Made by a program: the position numbers and the translations under genes
NCBI GenBank assembly: GCA_050305935.1
Contig: JBNLGG010000003.1
Span: 88,521-152,520, forward strand
Source: CAJXNP01 sp050305935
GTDB taxonomy: Bacteria; Bacteroidota; Bacteroidia; Cytophagales; Cyclobacteriaceae
Reading direction: 5' to 3'
Length of the DNA: 64,000 nt
Part shown: piece after piece, positions 1 through 9,930 of the stretch
How the letters are laid out: every line of letters begins with the position of its first letter
Position numbering within the stretch: position 1 is the stretch's first letter
The notes under the pieces: model-generated
Database searches by the model: none
What the model saw: only the letters and a program-made list of their open reading frames with translations
Told to the model about the DNA's origin: nothing

Positions 1-687
1 GAGTTTTTAGTTAAAAGAGTAAAGGCGATAGCACCTGCAAAACCTTTTTTGAAAGTACCGGTGTTATGCGATTTTGAGCAATTTGAAATAAAGAAAAACG
101 ATAACGCTCCACCTTATTTTCTTTTTTGCGGATCATTGGACTACCGGGAGATTATTGATTTTATCATTCAGGCTTTCACCCTTCTTCCACCCGGTTATAA
201 AGTGAATTTATGTTTGGTGGTCGGCGAAACAAAACCTGGTCAGCTTGACCGGTTTAAAAATGATCTTCGAAAAATGGGCGGGGATTCCGGGATTAAGGTA
301 TATTCAAATATTGATTATAAAGACTTGGTGGAATTATATATGAATGCAATGGCACTACTTATCCCATTAAGGCCTACCCGTCAGGACATCGCCCGTTTTC
401 CACATAAAATTGGAGAATATGTGGCTTCTGGCAATCCGCTGATAACTACTAATGTGGGTGAAATATCCTACTACTTTAAACATCTACAGACGGCGTTAAT
501 TGCTGAAAAGTATGACGCAACATTGTATTCAAAATGGATGAAATTTGTGGTTGATAATCCTGAAGAGGCAGCAGCAATAGGGAAGAGGGGGAAGGAAATG
601 GGTAGGAAGGAATTTGATTATTTGAATTATAGCCAGAAATTAAAATCCTTTTTAGAGGAATTAAACTGTTGGCCAGAAAAGAATTGA
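1..687 (+). CDS. Glycosyltransferase family 4 protein, C-terminal part (cut by window edge)
   Basis: The reading frame is open from base 1, so the gene starts before the window and only about 228 residues are visible. The visible part is the nucleotide-sugar-binding half of a GT-B glycosyltransferase: a strand-helix pattern beginning FLFCGSLDYRE, then FPHKIGEYVASGNPLITT followed by NVGE, which matches the GT4 donor-binding region although the first Glu of the usual E-x7-E pair is not obvious. The TTG at 49 is an internal codon, not a start. It probably adds a sugar to an envelope polysaccharide, in line with the neighbouring transferase, flippase and polymerase genes. The acceptor and sugar cannot be read from the sequence. 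Confidence 0.8.
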   Translation, partial: EFLVKRVKAIAPAKPFLKVPVLCDFEQFEIKKNDNAPPYFLFCGSLDYREIIDFIIQAFTLLPPGYKVNLCLVVGETKPGQLDRFKNDLRKMGGDSGIKVYSNIDYKDLVELYMNAMALLIPLRPTRQDIARFPHKIGEYVASGNPLITTNVGEISYYFKHLQTALIAEKYDATLYSKWMKFVVDNPEEAAAIGKRGKEMGRKEFDYLNYSQKLKSFLEELNCWPEKN

Positions 688-766
688 ACGAAAATTTTGA
701 ATTCTTTAACAACGATTAGATAGAATAATAGAGAAATACCAAAATACTATTACCGGTTTAAGTCAA

Positions 767-1897
767 ATGAAAATTCAAATTATACATGATAGACTGGCCC
801 GTGGAGGCATTGAGCGTCAAATAGTTGAATTATTAAAGCGATTAAAAAAACACCCGGACATTGAAGTGGAGCTGGTCTTTTTTTCAGACGAAGTAAAATA
901 TCCTGAAATTTACGATTTTGGATACACGATACATTTACTTAGAAGGAAATTTAAGATCGACCTGAGTGTACTTCGAAATTATTATAAACTATGTGCTGCT
1001 TTTAAACCGGATGTTATCCATAGTTGGGGCAATTTGTCAGCAGTTTATGCAATTTTTCCGCACGAAATTTTAGGTATTCCCTTTATCAACCAATATATCA
1101 TGAATGCCCCTGAAGGGCTTAATTTATTGGATAAAAGATATTTTAAGGCAAAGCTTTCATTTCCTTTTTCAAACGTAATTATAGGGAATTCTGAAGCCGG
1201 ATTAAAGAAATATAATACCCCAAAGTCAAAGGGGAAATGCATCTATAGTGGTATTGACGTAGATAGGGGAAAAAATAGCATGATTGACACGAATGCAATT
1301 CGAATAAAATTAGGCTTATCGGATGGGCCTATCGTGGGTATGGTGGGGGCTTTTCATGATCGAAAAGACTTTGATACCTTTATTCAGTCTGGCGTCATAC
1401 TGTTAAATGAAGGTGTCAATGTCAATTTTTTGGCCATTGGTGATGGGGCAAATTTACGTCATTGTAAAGCGTTGGTTCCTGAATCTTATTCGCACCGGAT
1501 TTTATTACCCGGGCAAATGGATAATATTGAATCAGTAATAGCCGGGTTTGATATCGGGGTTTTGGCGAGTAATTCAGATGTTCACGGCGAAGGTATTTCT
1601 AATTCGATCATGGAGTATATGCTATTTGAAAAACCTGTCGTGGCTACAGATGGTGGAGGAACTCCTGAAATAGTGAAAGACGGAGAAAATGGGTTTCTTG
1701 TGCCACCTAAATCACCGCAAGTATTGGCAGAAAAAATCAAATATTTATTAAATAATCCTCAAAGGGCCCGGGAAATGGGTATTGCTGGGAAGCTTCTTGT
1801 GGAAGGATCATTTTCTTTGCAAAAAATGGAACACGAATATCTGGACCTCTACCAAAAATTAATTTCTGAAGGTAAGAAAACCAGTTTACCTGCATGA
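767..1897 (+). CDS. Glycosyltransferase family 4 protein
   Basis: This 376-residue protein has the two Rossmann-like halves of a GT-B enzyme. The N-terminus IQIIHDRLARGGIERQIVEL is the typical GGxE/GGIER acceptor-side start of GT4 enzymes. The C-terminal half carries the E-x7-E motif (EGISNSIME) followed by PVVATDGGGTPEIV, the donor phosphate and ribose binding region. It has no signal peptide or membrane segment, so it is cytoplasmic and probably works at the inner face of the membrane on a lipid-linked glycan. It lies about 80 bases after the preceding transferase on the same strand and converges with the flippase gene. The sugar specificity is unknown. Confidence 0.88.
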   Translation: MKIQIIHDRLARGGIERQIVELLKRLKKHPDIEVELVFFSDEVKYPEIYDFGYTIHLLRRKFKIDLSVLRNYYKLCAAFKPDVIHSWGNLSAVYAIFPHEILGIPFINQYIMNAPEGLNLLDKRYFKAKLSFPFSNVIIGNSEAGLKKYNTPKSKGKCIYSGIDVDRGKNSMIDTNAIRIKLGLSDGPIVGMVGAFHDRKDFDTFIQSGVILLNEGVNVNFLAIGDGANLRHCKALVPESYSHRILLPGQMDNIESVIAGFDIGVLASNSDVHGEGISNSIMEYMLFEKPVVATDGGGTPEIVKDGENGFLVPPKSPQVLAEKIKYLLNNPQRAREMGIAGKLLVEGSFSLQKMEHEYLDLYQKLISEGKKTSLPA

Positions 1898-1912
1898 ATG
1901 GAATTAATGGAA

Positions 1913-3274
1913 TTATTGCGCCCAAATTCCTTTTTCTTTTTTCGAGAGGATTTTTATAACCTGGAGGGGCGAGATAATTGCCAATGGAATTAAACTAACG
2001 ATCGTGCCGAACACTACTCCTACAATGCCAAAGTTTAAAACCTTCACGAAATAAATAGAGGCAGGGATATTAATTACCGCGGCAAACAGCCATGCAAGCA
2101 TCTGTAGCTTGATTTTTCCTGTTCCATTTAATACCAAATTAAACATGTTTACCCATGTAGTCAGGCAGATAGATACAGCTACTGCCGTTGTAATCGTCAT
2201 TGGTATTTCCAGATTGTCTTGAAGCCATAGCCTATAAATGAAATTGGAAAACAATACCATGAATGAAGCGATAAATACAGTTCCTACCCATATTTTTAAA
2301 ACCGTCCACATTGACTTCTTCATCCAGTGCATGTCGTCTTTATTATAAGCTTCCACATTTGACGACCAAAGTTGGTTAGTAAGTATCACAAAAAGCATTA
2401 GAAATATGGAAAGGTATTTATAGGCCGCCTGGTATTGGGGTACACCTTCTACTGATACCAAACCTGCAATGAGGATATTATTGGTTTGGTGTATAATGAC
2501 CATCGACATTCTGATAATGAAAAACTTCACTCCCAATGACATGAGATCTTTTAGGTATGACAGTCGCACGTATCTGATCGAAGGTCTGTATTTCCTGAAT
2601 TTCGTACTGAAAAAATAGATGCCTACTACCAGGGGAACTAACGCAAAAGTCAGTGAGTTGGCGCTGCCAAACAATAACAAGGAATCCTTAGTAAAATAGA
2701 TGAGCAATAAGATGATTATCAGGAAAGTAGTTTTAGCCAGCAGCGAGAAGAACTCCACGAAAGCCATTTTTTGCATGGCATAAAAGATTTCATACACATT
2801 TACGGCGACAAACCGAATCGCAAAGGCAATGATTATGATTGCCACAAGGTTTTGTATTTCTTTGCTTAATTCATTACTGGTATTAAGCCAATCTGACCAT
2901 GGAATAAATAGATTACCAATTTGAAGAAGGATAGTCAGACCTAAAATGATAGCCCCAATGGTAAAATAGGCAGTACTCACATAGATGACTGCTTGTTTAT
3001 GGTCTCCCTTAGCGAGCGCCTCTCCGAATTTATTTCTCAGGCCATATCCGATACCAATGTTCAAATCCAGGAAATAATCAATCATTGACATGATGGTGAG
3101 AAACACACCGAATTTTGCCGTTCCTAGATATTCTAAAGAAAGGGGGAAATAAATGAAACCGATGAGGATGCTTAACCCCTTGAATAAAATAGAGAGAAGA
3201 ATGTTCTTTCTGGCGCGAACTGTCCTTGCATGGCCCTTGTTAAAAAAATGGTAGATCTTGTCTAACAATTTCAT
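1913..3274 (-). CDS. Wzx-type polysaccharide flippase (MOP/MATE superfamily)
   Basis: This 453-residue polytopic membrane protein has about 12 to 14 hydrophobic segments starting near residue 25, with no signal peptide. The N-terminal segment (NILLSILFKGLSILIGFIYF, then P) and the pattern of glycines and prolines fit the polysaccharide biosynthesis/export (PST) branch of the MOP superfamily. Such proteins move undecaprenyl-linked repeat units across the inner membrane. Its position 17 bases after a Wzy/ligase-type gene and 1.4 kb after a Wzc-type kinase, all on the minus strand, supports a Wzx/Wzy-type export route. The substrate is not predictable from sequence. Confidence 0.85.
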   Translation of the reverse strand: MKLLDKIYHFFNKGHARTVRARKNILLSILFKGLSILIGFIYFPLSLEYLGTAKFGVFLTIMSMIDYFLDLNIGIGYGLRNKFGEALAKGDHKQAVIYVSTAYFTIGAIILGLTILLQIGNLFIPWSDWLNTSNELSKEIQNLVAIIIIAFAIRFVAVNVYEIFYAMQKMAFVEFFSLLAKTTFLIIILLLIYFTKDSLLLFGSANSLTFALVPLVVGIYFFSTKFRKYRPSIRYVRLSYLKDLMSLGVKFFIIRMSMVIIHQTNNILIAGLVSVEGVPQYQAAYKYLSIFLMLFVILTNQLWSSNVEAYNKDDMHWMKKSMWTVLKIWVGTVFIASFMVLFSNFIYRLWLQDNLEIPMTITTAVAVSICLTTWVNMFNLVLNGTGKIKLQMLAWLFAAVINIPASIYFVKVLNFGIVGVVFGTIVSLIPLAIISPLQVIKILSKKEKGIWAQ

Positions 3275-3291
3275 GAGCCAGAATATACAAA

Positions 3292-4668
3292 TTAAAGTGC
3301 TCTATTTTTTGTTGGTGATACATCTTTTATTCTTTTCATTCCCAGAGCTATTCCCAAATGAATTGCGTAAAGCGTACCGATATATTTAGGAAATAATAAT
3401 GAGTTGGTAAGATTGCCCACTAAAAATATGAAGGCAAATGTAAAGGGAATGGCAAAAAAGAGATCTCTCCTTACAAGACTGCCAAAATAGATTACGGCGA
3501 GCACTACGAAAAATGTGAAGCATAAAAATACCGGAATGCCAGAATAAAACAGATTAGTGAAATAACCACTATGGATACCCCCTTCTTCACCAGTCGCCCT
3601 TTCCCTGTTTTTTGTGATCTTTAACATATATGAATAATACACATCATTATTCCTTCCTCCATATCCGAATAGTGGTTTGTTCTCCAAACTCTCCATTACC
3701 ATGGTATAATATCCAATTCGACCCTCAATGGAATCACTTAACCTTTCTTTGACCAAAGAAGTATTCATGATATCGTTATAATAAAATATAAAAACAACCA
3801 GAAACAGGGCTGCACTGCATAAACCAGTAAGTAGTAACCGATCGATACTTACCCGTTCTAAAAAAGTTAAATAGATGACGAGAATGCACACCAGAATCAC
3901 CCAGCTCATTCTATGGAAGGTAAGTAAGACACCGGTGGAAAACAGGATGATCAAAGTAACTTTGAGTGGTTTGTTTTTTAGGATCACGATAGCCCACATC
4001 ATTGCCATGATGATAAAGTAAGAATTGTATTGTTCCATGGTGAATATGCCATTGGCCCTCAGCGTCTCACCAAATGCCACACGTGGATCTCCGATACGCA
4101 AAAAATAAGAGTCAATGAAAACCTGTGCAATGCTGATAACACTCGAAAAGGAAGCAGCTATTAGAATGGACTTTCCGATTATCATATAATCTTCCTCTTT
4201 GTTCATATGGCGCAAAGAAATTATGATGACAAGAAAGATCACCACATCGGATATGTTCACTACAAATTCTGAAAAGCCAACTACTGGTATGTTTACAATC
4301 AAAGAAATGATATACAAAACAAAATACAGGTATAGCACTAATTCAAACCAGGGTATATTTCCATTCGCAGTAAAATGAAGCTTTTCTTTGCGGAGAATTA
4401 CTTTTTTAAACAAAAAGAATAAAAATAAAAAAAGTAAAAACCGTTTGGGTTGTATCTCAAATAAATCAAACCCAGGTATAGAAATTGTAAGCAAGTGATT
4501 GTAATTGCCACTTAACAAAAAAAAGGAAAGGAAAAAAAGCTCCAGCTTATGTTTAGATCGACTTTTTAAGATCAGGTAACACGATATGGCTAAGGCAAGG
4601 GTCAGATATATGTAAAAATGAACTAAGTGTACTTCACTCCAACTAAATAAGTGTTCACTAAATTCCAT
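3292..4668 (-). CDS. O-antigen polymerase/ligase-like membrane protein (Wzy/WaaL family)
   Basis: This 458-residue protein has about 11 to 12 predicted membrane segments and one larger polar loop around residues 300 to 370 (ERLSDSIEGRIGYYTM and FGYGGRNNDVYYSYM). A large periplasmic loop before the last segments, with an Arg-rich stretch and a G-Y-G-G-R-N turn followed by a histidine (EEGGIHSGYF), is typical of Wzy_C/O-antigen ligase family proteins, which polymerise or transfer lipid-linked glycans in the periplasm. It sits between the Wzc-type kinase and the flippase on the same strand. Polymerase is more likely than ligase because of the flanking wzx- and wzc-like genes, but sequence alone does not separate them. 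Confidence 0.75.
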   Translation of the reverse strand: MEFSEHLFSWSEVHLVHFYIYLTLALAISCYLILKSRSKHKLELFFLSFFLLSGNYNHLLTISIPGFDLFEIQPKRFLLFLFLFFLFKKVILRKEKLHFTANGNIPWFELVLYLYFVLYIISLIVNIPVVGFSEFVVNISDVVIFLVIIISLRHMNKEEDYMIIGKSILIAASFSSVISIAQVFIDSYFLRIGDPRVAFGETLRANGIFTMEQYNSYFIIMAMMWAIVILKNKPLKVTLIILFSTGVLLTFHRMSWVILVCILVIYLTFLERVSIDRLLLTGLCSAALFLVVFIFYYNDIMNTSLVKERLSDSIEGRIGYYTMVMESLENKPLFGYGGRNNDVYYSYMLKITKNRERATGEEGGIHSGYFTNLFYSGIPVFLCFTFFVVLAVIYFGSLVRRDLFFAIPFTFAFIFLVGNLTNSLLFPKYIGTLYAIHLGIALGMKRIKDVSPTKNRAL

Positions 4669-4724
4669 GTTTTCAAATTGATAAATTCATAAAGAATAGA
4701 GGGAAGAGGATCAAAAGTTATCAT

Positions 4725-7139
4725 TCAGGTAGACAATGACTCACTTATGAGATATGAACTCTTCATTTTTCCATATTTTTTAGAGTATCCGTACTTGTAT
4801 TCCTTATCGACTGCATCATTAAATATGATAAAGCTTTTTTGTCCATTGGCATTGGTCAAAAGCTTCTCAAAATCATTTAAACAAGTGACTTTGGAAACAT
4901 TTCTTCTAATCACAAAAAGGTTGATATCGATGATACTTGAGAATAATAGATAATCGGATACCAGCCCCACCGCAGGCGAATCGATAATCACAAAATCATA
5001 TTTAGTTTTAAAATCATTGATCAGGGTTTGCATTTTTGATCCTGACAAAAGTTCATGGATATTATCCTCTACCACCTGGGTAGGAATAAATTCTAAGTAT
5101 TTAAGCTTTTCATGTTTGTAGATGATGCTATTGACCTGATCAATTTCTCCACTCAGGTAATTTGATAAACCTTTTCCCTTAAACTCTTCAATATCGTTTG
5201 ACAGGCTTGGGTTTCTTAAATCGGCGTCTATGATAAGTATCTTTTTACCAGTTTCGGCAAGTTTTATTCCCAGGTTGATGGCGCAAAACGTTTTTCCTTC
5301 GTTCGGAATGGAGGAAGTGACTCCGATGACCCAATTTTGATTTTTTGGAATCAAATATTGCAAATTGGCGCTTAAATCCCTGAATGATTCCTCTACCCTC
5401 CACTGAGAGAGATCCGATGCAGACAGCAATGATTTTGAAGTATAATGGGCGATGCTTGCGATAACAGGGATAGCTGTATTTTTCTTTATCTGCGTGACAC
5501 TTTGTATTGTGTCGTCTAAGGTGTCTTTTAGCACAATCCATCCTAATGGAATAACTGATCCTAAAATAACCGCCAATAGTAGTAAAAGAGTTTTTTTTGG
5601 TGAAACGGGTCCATTTCCTATCATTCTCGCCGGATCTAAGACCCGGGTATCAGATGTGCTTTCCGCACTCGCGATACCGGTTTTAGCTAATTCCTGGCTT
5701 AGATAATTGTATAAGTTTTCATAGAGCGTACTTTTTCTTTGAATATTGAGAAGTTGCTTTTCTCGACTTGGGAGGGAATAGATTATACCCCTATAGTTGG
5801 ATAACTGCTCATCCGTTTCTTGCAACGCTAACTCAGAAGCTTGTATTAAATTATTGAGGTTTTCAAGCAAGAGGTCTATTGTTTTTTGTATTTGCAAATC
5901 AATATTTTCCATCTCCTGAAAATCCTTGGTAGAATGTGATCCTTTTCGCGCCTTTTCGGAATATAATTTTTGCAACTCCAATAAGTTTGCCTTCAGGAGG
6001 GGATCATTAATTCCTGCAGAGGAAGGGGCAATAAACCTTTTCGTACCAGAACTATCACCTATGTATTGTATAAGCGAATTGTAATACTTGATATTGAATT
6101 CAATTTTAGCTTTTTCAGACTGTAATTGCTGTGATTGTTCCAAAGCGCTGATAGCGGTGGCGCTAAGATTTACAGCTTGCCTGTTTCTTTTAAAAGCTTC
6201 GAGATCCATTTCAGCTTTGGCAAGTGAATCGGAAATGCTCGCTAACTGGTTTCTTATAAATTCTTCTTTAACCAGAGCAATTTTATTTCTGGCAGTAATC
6301 TTATTTTCGATATAGTTTTCTGTTAACCTGGAAAGGAATTCTACATCCTTTTTGACAATAGGGCCCTCAAGGCTGATTTTTAGAATACTGGCCTTAATAT
6401 CAATATTTTCAACATTCAATTTAGACATATACGTGTTGGCTAGCTGATCATAATCATGAATGATAAATGATAAATCCAAATCCTTAAAGTCTTCTTCCGG
6501 GACATTATAATCAGGACGCTTTAAAAGGAAATTGAAATAGTCATGTCTAATTGATTGACCAAATGAATGTTCTTCTGAATAATGGAAATCCCGCTCTACT
6601 TTATGCTTGGTGCCTGTTTGCGGATTTGATACGAAAAACTCATCAGCCTCAATTGTTAAGATAAACTGGTCTTTTGAAATGATTTCCACTTCGAAAGGCA
6701 CATTGTACAATTGGGCAGCGTGTTTATTTACAATGACTTCAAAAGGAAAGTATCCATATTTTTCTTCCTTTTTATACCAATGCCCGGCATAATAAGATAC
6801 ATTCAATCCGAGGTCTTCCACCGTTTCTCTCACAAGCGAAAAAGAATGCAAAATACCTACCTCATTGAAGAGGTTTTTTTCCATTTCCATCAGCTTAACA
6901 CCTCCGTCTAAATATTTACTGTCATTCCCAAGTACCCGGTTCTCACCGGAGGCATCAATTAATATCGAGGAGGAAACTTCATATATTGGAGTGGCAATTT
7001 TTATATACAGAAATGTGAACCCTACGAACAAACCTACGCTAACAATAAAATATAACTTTTTATCCCATATTTTTTGCAATAGCTCTTTCAGGTTTACTTC
7101 ATAAAGAGGGGCATCTTTATTCTCTAATAATTCCCGCAT
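4725..7139 (-). CDS. Wzc-type polysaccharide co-polymerase and tyrosine autokinase
   Basis: This 804-residue protein has an N-terminal Wzz domain (membrane segment about 31-48), a long periplasmic coiled-coil stretch about 280-480, a second membrane segment near 530, and a C-terminal BY-kinase domain. The kinase shows Walker A at about 609-617 (SSIPNEGKT), Walker A-prime at about 636-640 (IIDAD), Walker B at about 716-721 (FVIIDS), and five tyrosines in the last 24 residues. Proteins of this type control polymer length and export by cycles of autophosphorylation. It heads a minus-strand run of wzc-, wzy- and wzx-like genes. The usual outer-membrane Wza-like partner and tyrosine phosphatase are not in this window. 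Confidence 0.9.
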   Translation of the reverse strand: MRELLENKDAPLYEVNLKELLQKIWDKKLYFIVSVGLFVGFTFLYIKIATPIYEVSSSILIDASGENRVLGNDSKYLDGGVKLMEMEKNLFNEVGILHSFSLVRETVEDLGLNVSYYAGHWYKKEEKYGYFPFEVIVNKHAAQLYNVPFEVEIISKDQFILTIEADEFFVSNPQTGTKHKVERDFHYSEEHSFGQSIRHDYFNFLLKRPDYNVPEEDFKDLDLSFIIHDYDQLANTYMSKLNVENIDIKASILKISLEGPIVKKDVEFLSRLTENYIENKITARNKIALVKEEFIRNQLASISDSLAKAEMDLEAFKRNRQAVNLSATAISALEQSQQLQSEKAKIEFNIKYYNSLIQYIGDSSGTKRFIAPSSAGINDPLLKANLLELQKLYSEKARKGSHSTKDFQEMENIDLQIQKTIDLLLENLNNLIQASELALQETDEQLSNYRGIIYSLPSREKQLLNIQRKSTLYENLYNYLSQELAKTGIASAESTSDTRVLDPARMIGNGPVSPKKTLLLLLAVILGSVIPLGWIVLKDTLDDTIQSVTQIKKNTAIPVIASIAHYTSKSLLSASDLSQWRVEESFRDLSANLQYLIPKNQNWVIGVTSSIPNEGKTFCAINLGIKLAETGKKILIIDADLRNPSLSNDIEEFKGKGLSNYLSGEIDQVNSIIYKHEKLKYLEFIPTQVVEDNIHELLSGSKMQTLINDFKTKYDFVIIDSPAVGLVSDYLLFSSIIDINLFVIRRNVSKVTCLNDFEKLLTNANGQKSFIIFNDAVDKEYKYGYSKKYGKMKSSYLISESLST

Positions 7140-7738
7140 TTCATGTACATGATTTATATGAAGCGGTATAAAACAATACTTCGCTTGCCTTTATACCCTA
7201 AATTAAATTAACATTAATTCATGAAATCTAAAAGGAAATGCACTAATAAGGTGGGCGCTATAACGTACTTTTTCTATAGATTGTTTCCGCGAAATCAGGA
7301 GTCAAAAATCCACGATATCGGCAAGGAATGTTATATTTCTTTGTCGATTCTATATTTATTTTTTTCCTGAAAAACACTTGTATTTATTCCCAAAAAAAAT
7401 TCTGTAAAATCAATAAAGAAGGGGTGAAATGACTTGATAATTTATCAATTATTTGTTAAACTCTTATTACAATTCTAATAATCTTTTGTATTGTAATTAT
7501 ACAGCGAATTATGAGAATTAACCTTTCAAGTAGGGCCACAGTTTAAAAGTAAACTTCATGTGATGGGTAAATAGCGAGCGTGTTACATACTGTTTTTGTT
7601 TGGAAATTATTTGATGCTGAATAAATATAATTAGGACAGTAGTATCGAGGATGAGCGAGTAGATTATTAAGATTCGCAACTTCTTAATAATCTATGCATG
7701 TCTAATTATCATCGACTTATTATCAATTTAATCAAAGC
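7140..7738. other. Divergent intergenic region, 599 bases
   Basis: This AT-rich stretch separates the minus-strand wzc-like gene from the plus-strand sugar transferase gene and must hold the promoters of both. It contains many T and A runs and no stem-loop I could call with confidence. A 49-codon frame at 7221-7370 is present but has no gene-like features. I saw no clear -33/-7 promoter pair. Its length is unusual compared with the tight spacing around it, so a regulatory function is possible. Confidence 0.5.
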
Positions 7739-9148
7739 ATGGGCTCGAAAAATAGGTTTATTATTATTTGGCTTATACTTTTTGAAATAGTTCTACTGAA
7801 CTGTGTTTTATTACTATTGTTTTTCCCGAAAATCCTTTTAGTATCTCAGAGTGTAAATGGAAACTTTAATAATCTTTTCAATCTTTTTCTCATCTATAAT
7901 ATTAGTTGGCACCTGATAATTTTTTACGTTCGTGACAAGGGGTTCTATTTCGATTCGGAATTTCACCAAGTTAAAAATTACATCTTAGCATTCTTCTTCT
8001 TTGTTGGCTTTGCTTCAACCATTGTCATGATTTTCAAAGTTGAATACTACGGACGGGCAGAATTTCTTTCACCGATCTTAATTTATTCCTTTTTAAACTT
8101 CCTGTTTCATAAATATTTATTAAGGTTTCTCCGCAATAGAAAAAATCCCAACTTAACTTCAAACACCATATTGATCGGATCAAGAAAGGAAATTCCTAAA
8201 CTCCTAAATTTAAAGGCTGATTTTAATAGTCACGGATACAACATTCTCGGTTATCTGAATCATAATCGTGTTGATCGTGCTTTTAAGGCAAACGGCACAA
8301 GTGGGGATATGGAAATACAAAGAAATATAGGGGAATTGTCTAATGTGCTGGATCGAAATAGGGTGGATGAAATATTTGTTACATTAAATTCGCTAAAAAA
8401 GAAAGACATAAAATCAGTAATAAAAACAGCTGATAATTATGGAGTTCGGGTTAATCTGTTGACGGAGAAACCAAGCTATATTCATGTAAAATTCGGTACC
8501 AGGATGTTTGCAGATCTGGCAGTTTACCAGCTTAGGCAGTCTCCACTTGATGATTTTAATAGCATGGTATTGAAAAGGTTGTTTGATGTTTGTTTCTCAT
8601 TATTTGTACTCGCCCTATTATCACCCTTGTTTTTACTTATTTCCGCACTGATTTATTTAGAAAATAAAGGTCCGATTTTGTATAAACCACTTAGGAAAGG
8701 GGAAGCAGATGGAACATTTGAGTGCTATAAATTCAGGACAATGTATGAATGTGACAATCCAATCAACGGAACAAAATCTACTATCAAAAATGATCCGCGA
8801 ATAACTCGAATTGGTAAATTCTTGAGAAAGGCAGACCTTGACGAACTTCCACAATTTTTCAATGTGTTGAAAGGTGATATGAGTGTAGTAGGGCCGAGGC
8901 CACATAGGATTCATTTGCAAGACGACTTCAGAAAAATAGTAAATGACTATATGGTGAGAAGCTATGTGAAACCCGGAATAACAGGATGGGCGCAGGTAAA
9001 CGGATGGAGAGGACCAACAGAAACTGACTATCAGAAAAAACAGCGTGTGAAGTATGATTTGTGGTACATAGAAAACTGGGATTTTTGGCTTGATATTAAA
9101 ATAATACTAATGACAATTTTTGGAAATCATCACAAAAAGGCTTTTTAA
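7739..9148 (+). CDS. Undecaprenyl-phosphate sugar phosphotransferase (PssY/WcaJ type)
   Basis: This 469-residue protein is a polyisoprenyl-phosphate hexose-1-phosphate transferase. It has four N-terminal membrane segments in the first 130 residues, a CoA-binding-like Rossmann region (NTILIGSRKEIPKL), and the catalytic C-terminal domain after a re-entrant hydrophobic helix. Diagnostic motifs are KRLFDVCFS, YKFRTM, LRKADLDELPQF and the VVGPRPHR stretch. The enzyme starts glycan repeat synthesis by putting the first sugar phosphate on undecaprenyl phosphate at the inner membrane. It is transcribed away from the wzc-like gene and is the only initiating transferase in the window, so it probably primes the polysaccharide made by the surrounding genes. 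Confidence 0.92.
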   Translation: MGSKNRFIIIWLILFEIVLLNCVLLLLFFPKILLVSQSVNGNFNNLFNLFLIYNISWHLIIFYVRDKGFYFDSEFHQVKNYILAFFFFVGFASTIVMIFKVEYYGRAEFLSPILIYSFLNFLFHKYLLRFLRNRKNPNLTSNTILIGSRKEIPKLLNLKADFNSHGYNILGYLNHNRVDRAFKANGTSGDMEIQRNIGELSNVLDRNRVDEIFVTLNSLKKKDIKSVIKTADNYGVRVNLLTEKPSYIHVKFGTRMFADLAVYQLRQSPLDDFNSMVLKRLFDVCFSLFVLALLSPLFLLISALIYLENKGPILYKPLRKGEADGTFECYKFRTMYECDNPINGTKSTIKNDPRITRIGKFLRKADLDELPQFFNVLKGDMSVVGPRPHRIHLQDDFRKIVNDYMVRSYVKPGITGWAQVNGWRGPTETDYQKKQRVKYDLWYIENWDFWLDIKIILMTIFGNHHKKAF

Positions 9149-9165
9149 TAAAACAATGGATATTT

Positions 9166-9930
9166 TTACCATAGATCCAGATGATCAATGCCATTTACAT
9201 ATTTAGAATTTTTTGTCATCCTAAATGGAAAATGATTGCTTATCAGATTAAATTCTGTGTCGTATTTTATTTCATATTTCAGCTCCATAATTACATTGCT
9301 GATATCTGATACTTTCCTCAAAAAGTAATTCTGGTATTTAGTTATTCTCGTATAGCTTATTTGACTATCCAGGGTTAGCCGAAATCTGCGGTCAGCCGAT
9401 AAAAAGTATTTGCGATAATATAGGTTTAAAAGTGAGGGGGAATAATGCCTGAGAGTTTCTTTTATCCTATCAGGAATTACAGATTTGTTTATTATTACAT
9501 CAATTTTTTTGGATGAAAAGGTTTCATCCAGGGTAAAGGGAACAAGAGGAAAAAGCTTTTTTGCCCCGGTGACGCCTTTTTTGATCTTAATTTCAAGCAC
9601 CGGATTTTCGATGTGACCAAATTGCTGTCCATACCATCTGATGCGATATTTATTTCGATTCATTGCGCCTATTAAATTTTCACTGTAATCCTGATATCTT
9701 ATGGTATCAAAATAAATATTGTTTACATATCTGGCAGGAAATGGCTGCGTAAATAATGCCGGGTGACTGCGTACATAATTTTCTACAGCATGTATATCTA
9801 CATCAGAAATGGCATATTTACGCTCATTTCTATATACTAAATTGGCACCATCATTTTGTTCAATAACGTCGTGCTCTGACTGTACTGAAACATCTAATTC
9901 ATCTACTGCTTTTTCCGTATTGGACGCCAT
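9166..9930 (-). CDS. VTC-domain polyphosphate polymerase-like protein
   Basis: This 254-residue protein is nearly all VTC domain, the catalytic tunnel fold of yeast Vtc4. Visible active-site motifs are NERKY (about residue 34), the VNNIYFDT strand, the basic strand KYRIRWYG, the acidic/basic pair LEIKIKKG, and MELKYE near the end, which supply the Arg, Lys and Glu residues lining the tunnel. VTC proteins make polyphosphate from nucleoside triphosphate. It has no signal or membrane segment. Its start overlaps the end of the upstream CotH gene by 32 bases, which suggests translational coupling. VTC, DUF4956 and CotH genes recur together in bacteria, but the joint function is not established to my knowledge. 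Confidence 0.85.
   Translation of the reverse strand: MASNTEKAVDELDVSVQSEHDVIEQNDGANLVYRNERKYAISDVDIHAVENYVRSHPALFTQPFPARYVNNIYFDTIRYQDYSENLIGAMNRNKYRIRWYGQQFGHIENPVLEIKIKKGVTGAKKLFPLVPFTLDETFSSKKIDVIINKSVIPDRIKETLRHYSPSLLNLYYRKYFLSADRRFRLTLDSQISYTRITKYQNYFLRKVSDISNVIMELKYEIKYDTEFNLISNHFPFRMTKNSKYVNGIDHLDLW

Noticed and set aside
7221..7370. 49-codon plus-strand frame in the gap before the sugar transferase gene
   Set aside because: No ribosome binding site, no domain or clear signal sequence, and unremarkable composition; likely chance.
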